Assembly (NCBI GenBank): GCA_902790935.1
Contig: CADATP010000004.1
Location: forward strand, 20,743 to 84,742
Reading direction: 5' to 3'
DNA from: an uncultured Lachnospiraceae bacterium
Lineage (GTDB): Bacteria > Bacillota > Clostridia > Lachnospirales > Lachnospiraceae
DNA length: 64,000 nucleotides
Shown here: piece by piece, positions 33,942-43,498 of the stretch
Layout: every line of letters starts with the position of its first letter
Position numbering within the stretch: position 1 is the first letter of the stretch
The notes under the pieces: model-generated
The model's input: the letters and a program-made list of their open reading frames with translations, nothing else
Told to the model about the DNA's origin: nothing
Databases searched by the model: none
Translations under genes and position numbers: made by a program

Positions 33942-34751
33942 TTATTTCTCACTCATTTTTCTGTTAAGGATGTCAAGGAAACTGTCTTTTCCAAGCTTTG
34001 CAAAGCAAACTTTTTTCTCGGAGCAGCGAACGGTGACGCTCTCTCCGGTCTTAACGATTTCCTTGCTGCTTCCGTCGAAGCTGACTTCGAGTTCCTGGTT
34101 TCCGCCGTCCTTGGATGCTGGTATTTCAATCCTCACCTCATCCTTACTTGAAAGGATGATGCTCCTGTGGTTTAAAGTATGAGGACAAATAGGAGTCATA
34201 ATTATAAGTTCCGATGCCGGGCTGGCGATAGGTCCGCCCGCCGAAAGATTATACCCCGTAGAGCCGGTGGGAGTCGATATGATGACTCCATCCGCAAAAT
34301 ACTGTGCAAGGAACAATCCGTTTACATAGAGATTAAAGGAATTGATCCTAAGACCGCCAAACCTGGTAAGTACAACGTCATTCAAGGCATTTATCGCATT
34401 TTGCGCCGTCTTTCCCTCGAGAAGAAGTCTGTCTTCAAGGGTAAATCTGTCTTCCACCAGCGCCTTCATGGCATTTTCAATATTTGCTGTCTCGATCTCC
34501 GTAAGGAACCCTAAAGTTCCTAAATTGATCCCGATAACCGGTCCCAGCGAAAACTCAGCCTCTCTTATGGCCTGAAGTATCGTTCCGTCTCCGCCAAGGA
34601 CAATAGTCATAATATCTTCCGTAAACTCGCCCTTATACTTGTCAAAATCCGTAACCTCGGCTCCAAGATTCAAAAGGCATTCCTTTACCTTGTTTTTGAC
34701 TGCTTCGTCTTTGTCTTTATATGGATTTTTGTATATTAAAAACTTTTTCAT
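33942..34751 (-). CDS. nadK: NAD kinase
   Basis: A 269-residue enzyme that makes NADP from NAD and ATP. The catalytic motif is TIVLGGDGTILQA, followed by GINLGTLGFLTEI, LNDVVLTRFGG and the zone DGVIISTPTGSTGYNLSAGG. It is short, as is normal for clostridial forms. It starts 11 bases after tlyA. Confidence 0.95.
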   Translation of the reverse strand: MKKFLIYKNPYKDKDEAVKNKVKECLLNLGAEVTDFDKYKGEFTEDIMTIVLGGDGTILQAIREAEFSLGPVIGINLGTLGFLTEIETANIENAMKALVEDRFTLEDRLLLEGKTAQNAINALNDVVLTRFGGLRINSFNLYVNGLFLAQYFADGVIISTPTGSTGYNLSAGGPIASPASELIIMTPICPHTLNHRSIILSSKDEVRIEIPASKDGGNQELEVSFDGSSKEIVKTGESVTVRCSEKKVCFAKLGKDSFLDILNRKMSEK

Positions 34752-34762
34752 ATCTAATGCCT

Positions 34763-35644
34763 TTAAAGTTCGTGTGAACCCGATACGATGTCTTCGATGA
34801 TCCCGCTAAACTCCTCACCGAAAGCAAGTCCTTTTTTCTCTTCAAGCATTCCTTGGAGCTTCTCTTCCGCCTCTTTTTCTGAAAGCGTAAGGATATCATC
34901 CCCTATAGATTCTTTTTTTGTTATATACATAAGATATTCGATATTTCCTTCGGGACCTTTGATAGGCGAAAAGTCGATGGCTTTTACGTCAAAGCCGATC
35001 ATATCCGCGAAGGTAACTATCTTTGAAATAACATCCTTATGTGTCTGGGCCTCTCTTACTACGCCGTTTTTACCGACTTTGTCTCTTCCGGCCTCAAACT
35101 GCGGCTTAATAAGACAGACCATTCCTGCTCCGCTCTTTAAAAGATTTCTGGCGGGTATAAGGATCTTGGTAAGTGAGATGAAAGAGACATCTACGCTGGC
35201 GAAATCAAGGGTATCCTCAATATCTTCAGGTTTCATAAATCTGAAATTGGTCTGTTCCATAACAACGACTCTCTCGTCGTTTCTAAGCTTCCAGTCGAGC
35301 TGTCCGTGTCCGACATCAACCGAGTATACCTTAGACGCTCCGTTTTGGAGCATACAATCCGTAAAACCACCGGTAGAAGCGCCGATGTCCATACAGATAT
35401 GCCCCTCAAGGTTAAAGCCCCAGATTTCCATAGCCTTTTCCAACTTAAGACCGCCTCGGCTTACGTACTTGGGACTTTGTCCTCTAACCTCAACCTTTAC
35501 CTTCGAGGTATCAAAAAAGCTTCCCGCCTTGTCTTCCTTTTGGCCGTTGACATAGACAACGCCGCTCATTATGATAGCTTTCGCTTTTTCTCTGGACGGA
35601 GCGTATCCGTCCTGTACCAATATAACATCAAGTCTTTCTTTCAT
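34763..35644 (-). CDS. tlyA: TlyA-family rRNA 2'-O-methyltransferase/haemolysin-like
   Basis: A 293-residue protein. An S4 RNA-binding domain covers residues 1-60 (ERLDVILVQDGYAPSREKAK). The FtsJ-like domain follows with CMDIGASTGGFTDCMLQNGA for AdoMet and VSFISLTKILIPARNLL. Characterised relatives methylate riboses in 16S and 23S rRNA; the haemolysin name is historical. It starts three bases after dxs ends. Confidence 0.92.
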   Translation of the reverse strand: MKERLDVILVQDGYAPSREKAKAIIMSGVVYVNGQKEDKAGSFFDTSKVKVEVRGQSPKYVSRGGLKLEKAMEIWGFNLEGHICMDIGASTGGFTDCMLQNGASKVYSVDVGHGQLDWKLRNDERVVVMEQTNFRFMKPEDIEDTLDFASVDVSFISLTKILIPARNLLKSGAGMVCLIKPQFEAGRDKVGKNGVVREAQTHKDVISKIVTFADMIGFDVKAIDFSPIKGPEGNIEYLMYITKKESIGDDILTLSEKEAEEKLQGMLEEKKGLAFGEEFSGIIEDIVSGSHEL

Positions 35645-35647
35645 AAA

Positions 35648-37513
35648 TCAAACTCTTTCGAGGATCTTTTCGGTAATGCTGTCCGCATCGATTCCGTTTG
35701 CAGCCTTTAAAATAGCGCTGTCTCCGTGCTCGATAAAGCAATCCGGAAGACTTATGATAAGGCAGTCCGCGCCCGGCTCTTTACCTGCAAGCTTTTCAGA
35801 ATTTATAAAGTCCAAAACTCTCTCACCGAATCCGCCGCTTCTAACGTTTTCTTCCAGTGTAACGATAAGCTTGTGGCAGCGCATTGCCTCTCTTATGCTC
35901 TCAGTGTCTATGGGACTTACAAATCTCGCGTTGATAAGGCTTGCTTTGTGCCCCTTCTTTTCAAGACCAGTCCTGACCTTTTCGGCGGTTTCAACCATAG
36001 AACCAACGGCTACAAGAGCGATCTCTTCTTCTCTGTAGATCCACTCGGCCTCACCGATGGCAATATCCGCTCTAAACTCCTCGAGGCCTTCATATACTGC
36101 ACCTCTGGGGTATCTGACGGCGATGGGGTGCCCGTAAGAAACCGCAAATTTCAGCATATCCGAAAACTCCCAAAGGTTCTTGGGTGCCATAACCGTCATC
36201 CCCGGGATTCCCGAAAGGAAGGACAGATCGAATATACCCTGGTGAGTCTCGCCGTCGTTTCCGACAATGCCCGCTCTGTCAACGGCAAAAACAACAGGAA
36301 GATCCTGCAGACACACATCGTGGATTATCTGGTCGTAGGCTCTTTGTAAAAATGAAGAATAGATAGCCACAACCGGGATAAGCCCTCCCGCGGCAAGTCC
36401 CGCTGCAAAGGTAACAGCATGCTCCTCGGCGATCCCTACGTCAAAAAATCTCTCGGGATATGCATTATAAAATCTCTTAAGTCCCGTTCCGTCAGGCATA
36501 GCCGCCGTTACGGCACAGATTTTCGGATTCCTTGCCCCGAGCTTTACCATAACCGTAGAAAAGACATTGGTCCAGGATACAGCAGAGGATTTCTTTGGAA
36601 GTCCCGTTTCTATATCAAAGGGGCCGGTTCCGTGGAATCTTGCCGGGTGTCTTATGGCAGGTTCATATCCCTTTCCTTTTTCTGTGATCACATGGATCAT
36701 AACCGCCCTCTTAATACGCTTGGCTTCTTTTAAAGCCTTGCGCATAGCGTCTATGTCATGTCCGTTAATGGGGCCCAAATATACAATACCCATTTCCTCG
36801 AACATCATACCCGGGGAATAAAGGGATTTAAAGCTGTTTTTAGCTCTTCTGATATTTTTTACGATATTATTTCCGGCCGGAGTTCCTACGATCTTGTTGT
36901 AAACGTCATCTTTAAGATCAAGGTATCCTTCGCTTGTACGGATTGAGTTTAAGTACTTGGGAATAGCTCCTACATTCTCTGAAATAGACATCTTATTATC
37001 GTTAAGGATGATAATAAAATTGCTGTCCGATTTTCCCGCATTATTTAAAGCTTCAAAGGCAAGTCCGCCGGTAAGGGATCCGTCACCTATTACGGAAACC
37101 ACAGTCTTTTTCTCCCCGGAGATATCTCTTGCTTTTACAAGTCCGAGACCCGCAGAAATGGAAGTTGAGCTGTGGCCTGTATCGAAGCAGTCACAGTCAC
37201 TCTCCCTTCTTTTAGGGAAACCGCTCATTCCGTGGTACATGCGAAGGCTGTCAAACCCCTCTCTTCTTCCGGACAAAAGCTTGTGTGTATAGGACTGGTG
37301 TCCTACATCCCAGATAATATCGTCTTTAGGAAGATTAAGCTCAAGATGAAGCGCTACCGTAAGTTCAACGACTCCAAGATTAGAGCCTAAATGTCCTCCG
37401 GTATGGCTTATTTTTTCTATTAAGAAATCCCTTATCTCGTCACATAAAGCTCCGAGATGTTCGGCGGGAATCTTTTTTACATCGCCGACTTTATTTATCT
37501 TTTCAAGATACAT
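35648..37513 (-). CDS. dxs: 1-deoxy-D-xylulose-5-phosphate synthase
   Basis: A 621-residue thiamine diphosphate enzyme opening the MEP isoprenoid pathway. Motifs are DIIWDVGHQSYTHKLLSGR, the ThDP signature VIGDGSLTGGLAFEALNNAG with the later NDNKMSIS, catalytic GIAEEHAVTFAAGLA, and RAGIVGNDGETHQGIFDLSF. It lies between ispA and tlyA in one operon; ispF of the same pathway is at 52961. Confidence 0.97.
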   Translation of the reverse strand: MYLEKINKVGDVKKIPAEHLGALCDEIRDFLIEKISHTGGHLGSNLGVVELTVALHLELNLPKDDIIWDVGHQSYTHKLLSGRREGFDSLRMYHGMSGFPKRRESDCDCFDTGHSSTSISAGLGLVKARDISGEKKTVVSVIGDGSLTGGLAFEALNNAGKSDSNFIIILNDNKMSISENVGAIPKYLNSIRTSEGYLDLKDDVYNKIVGTPAGNNIVKNIRRAKNSFKSLYSPGMMFEEMGIVYLGPINGHDIDAMRKALKEAKRIKRAVMIHVITEKGKGYEPAIRHPARFHGTGPFDIETGLPKKSSAVSWTNVFSTVMVKLGARNPKICAVTAAMPDGTGLKRFYNAYPERFFDVGIAEEHAVTFAAGLAAGGLIPVVAIYSSFLQRAYDQIIHDVCLQDLPVVFAVDRAGIVGNDGETHQGIFDLSFLSGIPGMTVMAPKNLWEFSDMLKFAVSYGHPIAVRYPRGAVYEGLEEFRADIAIGEAEWIYREEEIALVAVGSMVETAEKVRTGLEKKGHKASLINARFVSPIDTESIREAMRCHKLIVTLEENVRSGGFGERVLDFINSEKLAGKEPGADCLIISLPDCFIEHGDSAILKAANGIDADSITEKILERV

Positions 37514-37531
37514 AAGCTAACTCCGATTAAA

Positions 37532-38452
37532 TCACCGCATTCTTCCTATAAGGGAATCAATAAGCATCGATAGGAAATCTTTATCTCCCGGCAGAGACTT
37601 CAAAAGCTCTTCGGCTTCCTTGCTAAGGCTCTCAGCCTCGGCCTCAGACTCCTCGATGCCTTTAAGGGTAACATAGGTTACTTTGTCATTTTGAGCATCG
37701 CTTCCGGTCTTTTTACCGAGCTCTTCGGTATTTCCGATAACATCAAGAATATCGTCTCTTATCTGGAAAGCTATTCCTACATTCGATCCGATCTTTTTAA
37801 GGATTTCTATCTCTTTTTCATCCGCGCCTCCGAGGATGCCTCCCACCATAAGGGCGGCTTCGATAAGGCATGCCGTTTTATGTTCATGAATAAAGAGAAG
37901 ATCTCCGATGGTTACGTCCGAACCTCTTCCTTCCGCCTCAAGATCGGCGCACTGGCCTCCTATCATGCCGAAGCTTCCGCTTTTTTCGGAAAGTACGGCA
38001 CCGGCCTTCGCGATCCTTTTAAGTCTAACCGCATCTTCCGTCTGCAGAGCCGACTTAAAAACAGTCTCAAAGGCATAATTTAAAAGCGCATCTCCCGATA
38101 AGACCCCCATACCGTCACCGTACACTTTCCAGGTTGTAAGGCGACCTCTTCTGAACTCGTCATTGTCCATAGCCGGCAGATCGTCATGTACAAGGGAGTA
38201 GCTGTGTATAAACTCGATCGCTGCCGCGAAGCTTTCCACTTCAAAGGGAAGCTCATCACTTCCAGAAAAAAGCTTATAGCTTTCTGTAAGGATGATGGGA
38301 CGAAGCCTCTTTCCTCCCGCCAAACAGGAATACTCCATAGACTCTAACACAGTTTTTTGAAGTCCCTTCGGCTCAGGCAGATGCCTGTTTAATATATCTT
38401 CAACCTCGCTTACCTTTTTATCAAGCAAGGCTTCAAATTCCTTTTTATCCAT
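37532..38452 (-). CDS. ispA: Short-chain polyprenyl (farnesyl/geranyl) diphosphate synthase
   Basis: A 306-residue trans-prenyltransferase. First Asp-rich motif: LVHDDLPAMDNDEFRRG; second: QIRDDILDVIGN. GGKRLRPIILTES near the N-terminus binds diphosphate. Bulky residues before the first Asp motif (FIHSYSLVHDD) favour a C15-type product. Its ATG overlaps the stop of xseB. Confidence 0.95.
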   Translation of the reverse strand: MDKKEFEALLDKKVSEVEDILNRHLPEPKGLQKTVLESMEYSCLAGGKRLRPIILTESYKLFSGSDELPFEVESFAAAIEFIHSYSLVHDDLPAMDNDEFRRGRLTTWKVYGDGMGVLSGDALLNYAFETVFKSALQTEDAVRLKRIAKAGAVLSEKSGSFGMIGGQCADLEAEGRGSDVTIGDLLFIHEHKTACLIEAALMVGGILGGADEKEIEILKKIGSNVGIAFQIRDDILDVIGNTEELGKKTGSDAQNDKVTYVTLKGIEESEAEAESLSKEAEELLKSLPGDKDFLSMLIDSLIGRMR

Positions 38453-38682
38453 TATTCAAAGTCCTCTGTTTCCCCATTATCAAGAAGCTTTTGGACCTTT
38501 TTCTCGACACGGTCCACCTTTTTGTTTGCCTCGGCTATAAGCTTTACTCCCTTTGAGTATTCGGCAAAAGCCTCCTCCAAAGGCAGCTCCTCGTCCTCGA
38601 GCTTTTCGATTATCTCATCGATATTATCAAGCATCTTTTCAAGGGTGATATTCTCTTTTTCTTTGGTCTTTGATTCTGCCAT
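38452..38682 (-). CDS. xseB: Exonuclease VII small subunit
   Basis: A 76-residue helical protein with the family core TLEKMLDNIDEIIEKLEDEE and LPLEEAFAEYSKGVKLI. It binds XseA to form exonuclease VII. The start is two bases after the xseA stop. Confidence 0.93.
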   Translation of the reverse strand: MAESKTKEKENITLEKMLDNIDEIIEKLEDEELPLEEAFAEYSKGVKLIAEANKKVDRVEKKVQKLLDNGETEDFE

Positions 38683-38684
38683 AT

Positions 38685-39899
38685 TTACACCTGATCTTTG
38701 TTTTCTTTGATCTCATCCACAGTGGCGGTGGCATATCCATCGGTTAGAGCCATATCTATCTTCATGCCACTTCTTAGCTGCTTTACGCTCTTAACTCTCT
38801 TGCCCTTTTCGTTCGTAACAAAGGCATAACCGCTCTTTAGTCTTTTAAGAGGCGACGAGCCGTCAAGTCTCGATGAAAGGAGGGACAGGCGCTGCCTTCG
38901 GGATTTGATTATTCCCTCTATCGCATCATTTAAAGCAATCTCTATTCTTGCAAGTCTTTCTTTAGACTGCCTTAGTTTATACTCCGGGTCAAGAAGCTTT
39001 AACTGTCTCAGCTGATGTTCTATACGTCCTTTTTTTTCTGACAAATGATTCATCATCAGCCCGTCAAGCTCTTCTTTTCTTGAGTAAATTGCTTCATCGA
39101 TCCTATCGATTTCACTTACAGCAAGCTCAGCGGCAGCTGAAGGTGTAGCAGCCCTAAGGTCAGCTACAAAATCCGCTATCGTAAAGTCAATTTCATGTCC
39201 TACAGCAGAAATAATAGGTACGCTGCAGTCGAATATGGCCTGGGCAACCATCTCTTCATTAAAAGCCCATAGATCCTCGATAGATCCGCCTCCGCGTCCT
39301 ACTATCATAAGATCTACGCCGTATTTTTCAAGAGCCTTGATTCCTTTTACTATGCTGGGGGCAGCTTCAGGTCCCTGTACTATAGCGGGATATAAGATAA
39401 GCTGTATATACGGATTGCGTCTTTTAGAGACATTAATAATATCCCTTATAGCGGCTCCCGTGGAGGCTGTAACGATTCCGATGCACTTGGCGTCTGCAGG
39501 GATCTTTTGCTTATACTCTTCGGCAAACATGCCTCTTTCTTCAAGATCCTCTTTTAATCTTTCGAACCTTTCGTACAGTTCGCCCGCACCCTCTTTGGTA
39601 ACAGACTTGGCGTACAGCTGGTACGCACCGTCCGCTAAGTATACGTCCACGTACCCGGTTACATTAACAAGCATCCCGTCGGTCATCTTAAAGGGAAGCC
39701 CACCTCTGTTTCCGGCAAACATAATACACTTTACGCTGCCGGCCTCATCCTTTAACGTAAAGAAAATGTGCCCGGAGGAATGGTACTTGCAGTTACTTAC
39801 CTCCCCCTTAACCGTAAGATTCCGCAGAACGTAATCGCCGTTAAATATATTCTTGATATATCTATTTAATTGTCCTACGGTATACACAGTTTGCGGCAT
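38685..39899 (-). CDS. xseA: Exonuclease VII large subunit
   Basis: A 404-residue nuclease subunit. The N-terminal OB fold (VGQLNRYIKNIFNGDYVLRN) is followed by catalytic motifs IGIVTASTGAAIRDI, VGRGGGSIEDLWAFNEE and SAVGHEIDFTIADFVADLRA. Long helices and a short C-terminal beta segment finish it. It degrades single-stranded DNA in repair. It is 53 bases after nusB. Confidence 0.96.
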   Translation of the reverse strand: MPQTVYTVGQLNRYIKNIFNGDYVLRNLTVKGEVSNCKYHSSGHIFFTLKDEAGSVKCIMFAGNRGGLPFKMTDGMLVNVTGYVDVYLADGAYQLYAKSVTKEGAGELYERFERLKEDLEERGMFAEEYKQKIPADAKCIGIVTASTGAAIRDIINVSKRRNPYIQLILYPAIVQGPEAAPSIVKGIKALEKYGVDLMIVGRGGGSIEDLWAFNEEMVAQAIFDCSVPIISAVGHEIDFTIADFVADLRAATPSAAAELAVSEIDRIDEAIYSRKEELDGLMMNHLSEKKGRIEHQLRQLKLLDPEYKLRQSKERLARIEIALNDAIEGIIKSRRQRLSLLSSRLDGSSPLKRLKSGYAFVTNEKGKRVKSVKQLRSGMKIDMALTDGYATATVDEIKENKDQV

Positions 39900-39952
39900 A
39901 TTTTTCCGTCCTGTAAAAATGGAAAGAAAGCAGTACCTTTTTTGGCACTGCT

Positions 39953-40375
39953 TTACTCTATTCCTCTGGCTGTTTTGATCTTTGATAAAACCGCGTTGAC
40001 GAAGGCACCGGAATTATCCTGTCCGAACTTCTTGGCAAGCTCGACGGCCTCGTTCATCGCCACACCGGTAGGTATATCATCGTCATAGCAAAGCTCGTAT
40101 ACCGAAAGCCGAAGGATCGCGAGCTCGACTTTACCGATTCTTGTAATATCCCATCCGGAAGCGTTCTCATCGATTGTCTTATCAATCTCTTCCTTAAGGT
40201 TCATTATCTTTTCGTACTTTCCGGTAACGTACTCGCCATCTTCGGTTTCGAGTGTCCCGTTTTCAGCGTCCTCGCAGAACATTTTAATCTGCTCCGGCAT
40301 CTCTTCCGGGCTATTAAATTCAATACGGAACAAAAGCTTAAAAAGCCTTTCCCGCAGTTCATGCCTGTTCATCAT
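39953..40375 (-). CDS. nusB: Transcription antitermination factor NusB
   Basis: A 140-residue all-helical RNA-binding protein. RHELRERLFKLLFRIEF opens it, and the C-terminal half has WDITRIGKVELAILRLSVYE and IPTGVAMNEAVELAKKFG, the family signature. With NusE it supports rRNA antitermination. It lies seven bases after the Asp23 gene. Confidence 0.95.
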   Translation of the reverse strand: MMNRHELRERLFKLLFRIEFNSPEEMPEQIKMFCEDAENGTLETEDGEYVTGKYEKIMNLKEEIDKTIDENASGWDITRIGKVELAILRLSVYELCYDDDIPTGVAMNEAVELAKKFGQDNSGAFVNAVLSKIKTARGIE

Positions 40376-40382
40376 ATATTAA

Positions 40383-40784
40383 TCAGACCTCTACATCGAT
40401 AACTCGGACATTTACACTCTTAACAGTCATACCGGTCATATTCTCAACGGAATTCTTAACCTTCTTTTGTACCTGCTGTGAAATGTCCGGAATTGAAAAT
40501 CCGTTCATAATTGTAATAGCAAGGGAAACTCTTACGATATTCTCTCTGATGTCAACCTTAACACCCTTGGTCTTGTCGTGTACTCCGACCTTGCTCATAA
40601 GCTCGCTTGTGTATGTATTTCCTACGTTGCTGACTCCGTCTGTCTCGGAAGCTGCAAGAGCGGCGATCATCGCTACAACATCGTCCGCAATAAGTATCTC
40701 TCCGCCTAAAGGATCTCCTCCAAGTCTGGTAGTAGACTTATTCTTGTCCGTAGTGTATCTGTTTATTATAGTCTGTGCTGCCAT
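40383..40784 (-). CDS. Asp23/Gls24 family envelope stress response protein
   Basis: About 133 residues from ATG 40784 (AAAGGAG upstream). The Asp23 domain shows GEILIADDVVAMIAALAASE, VGNTYTSEL and ISQQVQKKVKNSVENMTGM. Relatives sit at the membrane in cell-envelope homeostasis or, in clostridia, open this operon upstream of nusB. Two related groups (AmaP, Gls24) are not here. The exact role is unknown. Confidence 0.9.
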   Translation of the reverse strand: MAAQTIINRYTTDKNKSTTRLGGDPLGGEILIADDVVAMIAALAASETDGVSNVGNTYTSELMSKVGVHDKTKGVKVDIRENIVRVSLAITIMNGFSIPDISQQVQKKVKNSVENMTGMTVKSVNVRVIDVEV

Positions 40785-40800
40785 AATAACTCCTTTCAAT

Positions 40801-40860
40801 CCGCCGAATTATTGGCGGTCGATTCAATAATTTAGAGCCTAAATCAGATTAATTATAGCA
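40801..40860 (-). promoter_or_regulatory. Promoter and 5' leader of the Asp23-nusB-...-recN operon
   Basis: An extended -10 (TGC TATAAT, 40860-40852) is the best promoter in the 85-base gap after prfC; the -35 (about TTCCCT) is poor. Between it and the Shine-Dalgarno is a small hairpin, GGCGG/CCGCC (40801-40818). A weak AATCAG/CTGATT dyad around the -10 may serve as the prfC terminator. Confidence 0.5.
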
Positions 40861-40884
40861 TAAAGCGCTATAAAAGGGAACTGA

Positions 40885-42480
40885 TTAATTCTTACTGAAT
40901 TCCGTGAGAATAAGCCCTTTGTTTCTCTCTTCCGTCATGCCGATACTCCAGGGATTGATAAAGAGAAGTAAGGGATTACCCTTCATATCCTTAACCTTCT
41001 TCATATCGGAAGTACCGGAGAGCTTGGCGATATCGAAATCCTGATAATTCTCTATCCAACGGATATGTTCATAAGGAAGATTTTCAAGCTTTATCTCAAC
41101 ATTGTACTCATTTTCAAGTCTGTATTTAAGCACATCAAACTGAAGCACACCGACTACTCCGACGATGATCTCTTCAAGACCCGTGTTAAACTCCTGGAAG
41201 ATCTGGATCGCACCTTCCTGGGCTATCTGCTCGATACCCTTGACGAACTGCTTACGCTTCATGGTATCCATCTGTCTGACTCTTGCGAAATGCTCCGGAG
41301 CGAAGGTGGGGATTCCCTCGTATTTAAAGTTTAACTTGGGAGCGCAAAGCGTATCTCCGATTGAAAAGATACCCGGATCAAATATACCGATGATGTCGCC
41401 GGCATATGCCTCACTAAGGATCTTACGGTCGTCAGCCATGATCTGCTGGGGCTGTGAAAGACGCATTACCTTATTGCCCTGTACATGTCTTACTTCCGCA
41501 GCGGCATCATATCTGCCGGAGCAAACTCTGATAAATGCGATCCTGTCTCTGTGGGCTTTGTTCATATTAGCCTGTATCTTAAAGACAAACGCAGAAAAAT
41601 CTTCGCTTAAAGGATCGATCTCACCGCAGTCAGCCTTTCTCGGAAGGGGCGTTGTAGCCATTTTGAGGAAATGCTTAAGGAATATTTCTACGCCGAAATT
41701 CGTAAGAGCAGATCCGAAGCAAACAGGAGTAAGGTCTCCCTTTCTTACGGTATCAAGATCAAAGTCGGCTCCGGCTCCGTCAAGAAGCTCAAGCTCTTCA
41801 AAAAGCTTATCAGCCGCTTCATCACCGATGGTCTCTCTAAGGAGCTTTTCATCCGAAACGGGGATTTCGGTGGCTGTTCCTTCCTTGGTACCCTTTTCGG
41901 TGTCAGAGTAACAGATAACACATTTTTTCTCTCTGTCGTATACGCCCTTAAAGCCCTTACCCGAGCCGATAGGCCAGTTAACGGGGCATGTAGCGATACC
42001 GAGCTCTTTTTCTATATCGTCGAGGAGCTCAAAGGTATCCATAGCGTCTCTGTCCATCTTGTTGATAAATGTAAAGATGGGGATATGACGCATAACGCAG
42101 ACCTTAAAGAGCTTTCTTGTCTGTGCCTCGACGCCCTTCGAAGCATCGATAACCATGACTGCAGAGTCTGCCGCCATAAGGGTACGATATGTATCCTCGG
42201 AGAAGTCCTGGTGTCCAGGGGTATCAAGGATATTTATGCAATATCCGTCATATTCAAACTGAAGTACGGAAGAAGTAACAGAAATACCACGCTCCTTCTC
42301 AATCTCCATCCAGTCGGAAACCGCATGTCTTGCGGTAGCCTTTCCCTTTACGGAACCGGCAAGATTGATCGCTCCTCCGTAAAGAAGGAACTTCTCGGTA
42401 AGGGTTGTCTTACCTGCATCGGGGTGGGATATTATCGCAAATGTACGTCTTCTTTTGATTTCGCTAATTGTATCAGGCAT
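40885..42480 (-). CDS. prfC: Peptide chain release factor 3
   Basis: A 531-residue translational GTPase. G1 is HPDAGKTTLTEKFLL, G2 area EIEKERGISVTSSV, G3 DTPGHQDFSEDTY and G4 FINKMDRDAMDTFELL. RF3-specific C-terminal regions include GVVGVLQFDVLKYRLENEY and NLPYEHIRWIENY. It recycles RF1 and RF2 after peptide release. Its own promoter lies just upstream. Confidence 0.97.
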   Translation of the reverse strand: MPDTISEIKRRRTFAIISHPDAGKTTLTEKFLLYGGAINLAGSVKGKATARHAVSDWMEIEKERGISVTSSVLQFEYDGYCINILDTPGHQDFSEDTYRTLMAADSAVMVIDASKGVEAQTRKLFKVCVMRHIPIFTFINKMDRDAMDTFELLDDIEKELGIATCPVNWPIGSGKGFKGVYDREKKCVICYSDTEKGTKEGTATEIPVSDEKLLRETIGDEAADKLFEELELLDGAGADFDLDTVRKGDLTPVCFGSALTNFGVEIFLKHFLKMATTPLPRKADCGEIDPLSEDFSAFVFKIQANMNKAHRDRIAFIRVCSGRYDAAAEVRHVQGNKVMRLSQPQQIMADDRKILSEAYAGDIIGIFDPGIFSIGDTLCAPKLNFKYEGIPTFAPEHFARVRQMDTMKRKQFVKGIEQIAQEGAIQIFQEFNTGLEEIIVGVVGVLQFDVLKYRLENEYNVEIKLENLPYEHIRWIENYQDFDIAKLSGTSDMKKVKDMKGNPLLLFINPWSIGMTEERNKGLILTEFSKN

Positions 42481-42513
42481 TTTTTATCTCCTATTTTTGC
42501 ACATACATTCGCA

Positions 42514-42542
42514 ATAATATCATTTTTGTAAAGAAAAGTAAA
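42514..42542 (-). promoter_or_regulatory. Sigma-A promoter of prfC
   Basis: Minus strand: TTTACT (42542-42537), 17 bases, TATTAT (42519-42514). The start is about 27 bases before the ATG, and an AGGAG-type site precedes it. Confidence 0.6.
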
Positions 42543-42551
42543 TATTTAGCT

Positions 42552-43496
42552 TTAGATCAGTCCCATGCTCCTTAAAAGCCAGAGCCAGAAGGTAAGGGAG
42601 AATGCGGATAAAAGAGTTGTAAGCATAATGACTGATGAAGATACTACGCCTTCATGTCCCATGTTTTTAGCCATAACAAAGCAGCTTACGGTCGTTGCGC
42701 TTCCGAGCATAACGAGGGTTGCCACAAGCTGTTCATCCCGATATCCCATTTTTACCGCAAGGGGTAAAAATATAGCGGCAAATCCAAAAAGCTTCATAAA
42801 TGCAGCAGCAAGAGCCGGTCCCAGCTTTCCGAATGCCTTTTTAAAATCAAAGGTCGCTCCCATAGCCATAAGTCCCAGAGGAGTTGCTATATTTCCTACG
42901 CTTGTAACCGCCTTTTGAAGGATGCCGCCAAGTGGGATCCGCAGGAGGGACCAGATAATACCTGTCACGATTCCTATAAGGATCGGATTGGTGGCAATAC
43001 CTTTAAGGGTCCCGAGAATCGTCTTTTTGGAAATACCCTTGCTCCCGGGTTTAAAAAGTTCAAGTACCGTCACCGCCATAATATTATAAAGCGGAACGCT
43101 TCCGATTATCATTAGGGGCGCTAGGTGTGAGCTTCCGTAGATATTCTGTATAAAGGCTATTCCAAGCAGAGCTGCGCTTGAACGGTACGAGGACTGAATA
43201 AACTCTCCCTGTATCCCCTTTTTCCTCCAGATAAAAGAAATACCTGTAGCGATCAGAATCGATGCGATGGTCACAAGGAAACAAAACAGAACGTATTTGC
43301 CATCCCAGGCCCTACGAAAATCGACCTCTGCCAGGTCTTCAAAAACCAAAACCGGCAGAGGTACGGTGAATACAAACTTATTCATTTTAGAGGCGAATAC
43401 ATCATCTATCCACCCAATTTTGTGAAACAAAAATCCTAACACCATAAGTAAAAATATAGGGACGGTGGCATTAAGACTAAAAACAAGATTTTCCAT
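42552..43496 (-). CDS. AEC-family transporter (auxin efflux carrier-like)
   Basis: A 314-residue protein with about ten membrane segments in the two-fold repeat typical of AEC carriers. Family features are FLLMVLGFLFHKIGWIDD, the kinked helix NPILIGIVTGIIWSLL and QLVATLVMLGSATTVSCFVM. Bacterial members move malate or other small acids; substrate unknown. It starts two bases after the HDOD gene stop and is cotranscribed with it. Confidence 0.87.
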   Translation of the reverse strand: MENLVFSLNATVPIFLLMVLGFLFHKIGWIDDVFASKMNKFVFTVPLPVLVFEDLAEVDFRRAWDGKYVLFCFLVTIASILIATGISFIWRKKGIQGEFIQSSYRSSAALLGIAFIQNIYGSSHLAPLMIIGSVPLYNIMAVTVLELFKPGSKGISKKTILGTLKGIATNPILIGIVTGIIWSLLRIPLGGILQKAVTSVGNIATPLGLMAMGATFDFKKAFGKLGPALAAAFMKLFGFAAIFLPLAVKMGYRDEQLVATLVMLGSATTVSCFVMAKNMGHEGVVSSSVIMLTTLLSAFSLTFWLWLLRSMGLI

Positions 43497-43498
43497 TA

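Noticed and set aside
34788-35555. Long open frame opposite tlyA (255 codons)
   Set aside because: It is antisense to a clear tlyA, lacks a ribosome-binding site and shows no family motif; it arises from codon bias on the other strand.
41165-42531. Long overlapping open frames opposite prfC
   Set aside because: prfC has full GTPase motifs on the minus strand; the plus-strand frames have low-complexity Ser/Leu/Phe content and no start signals.
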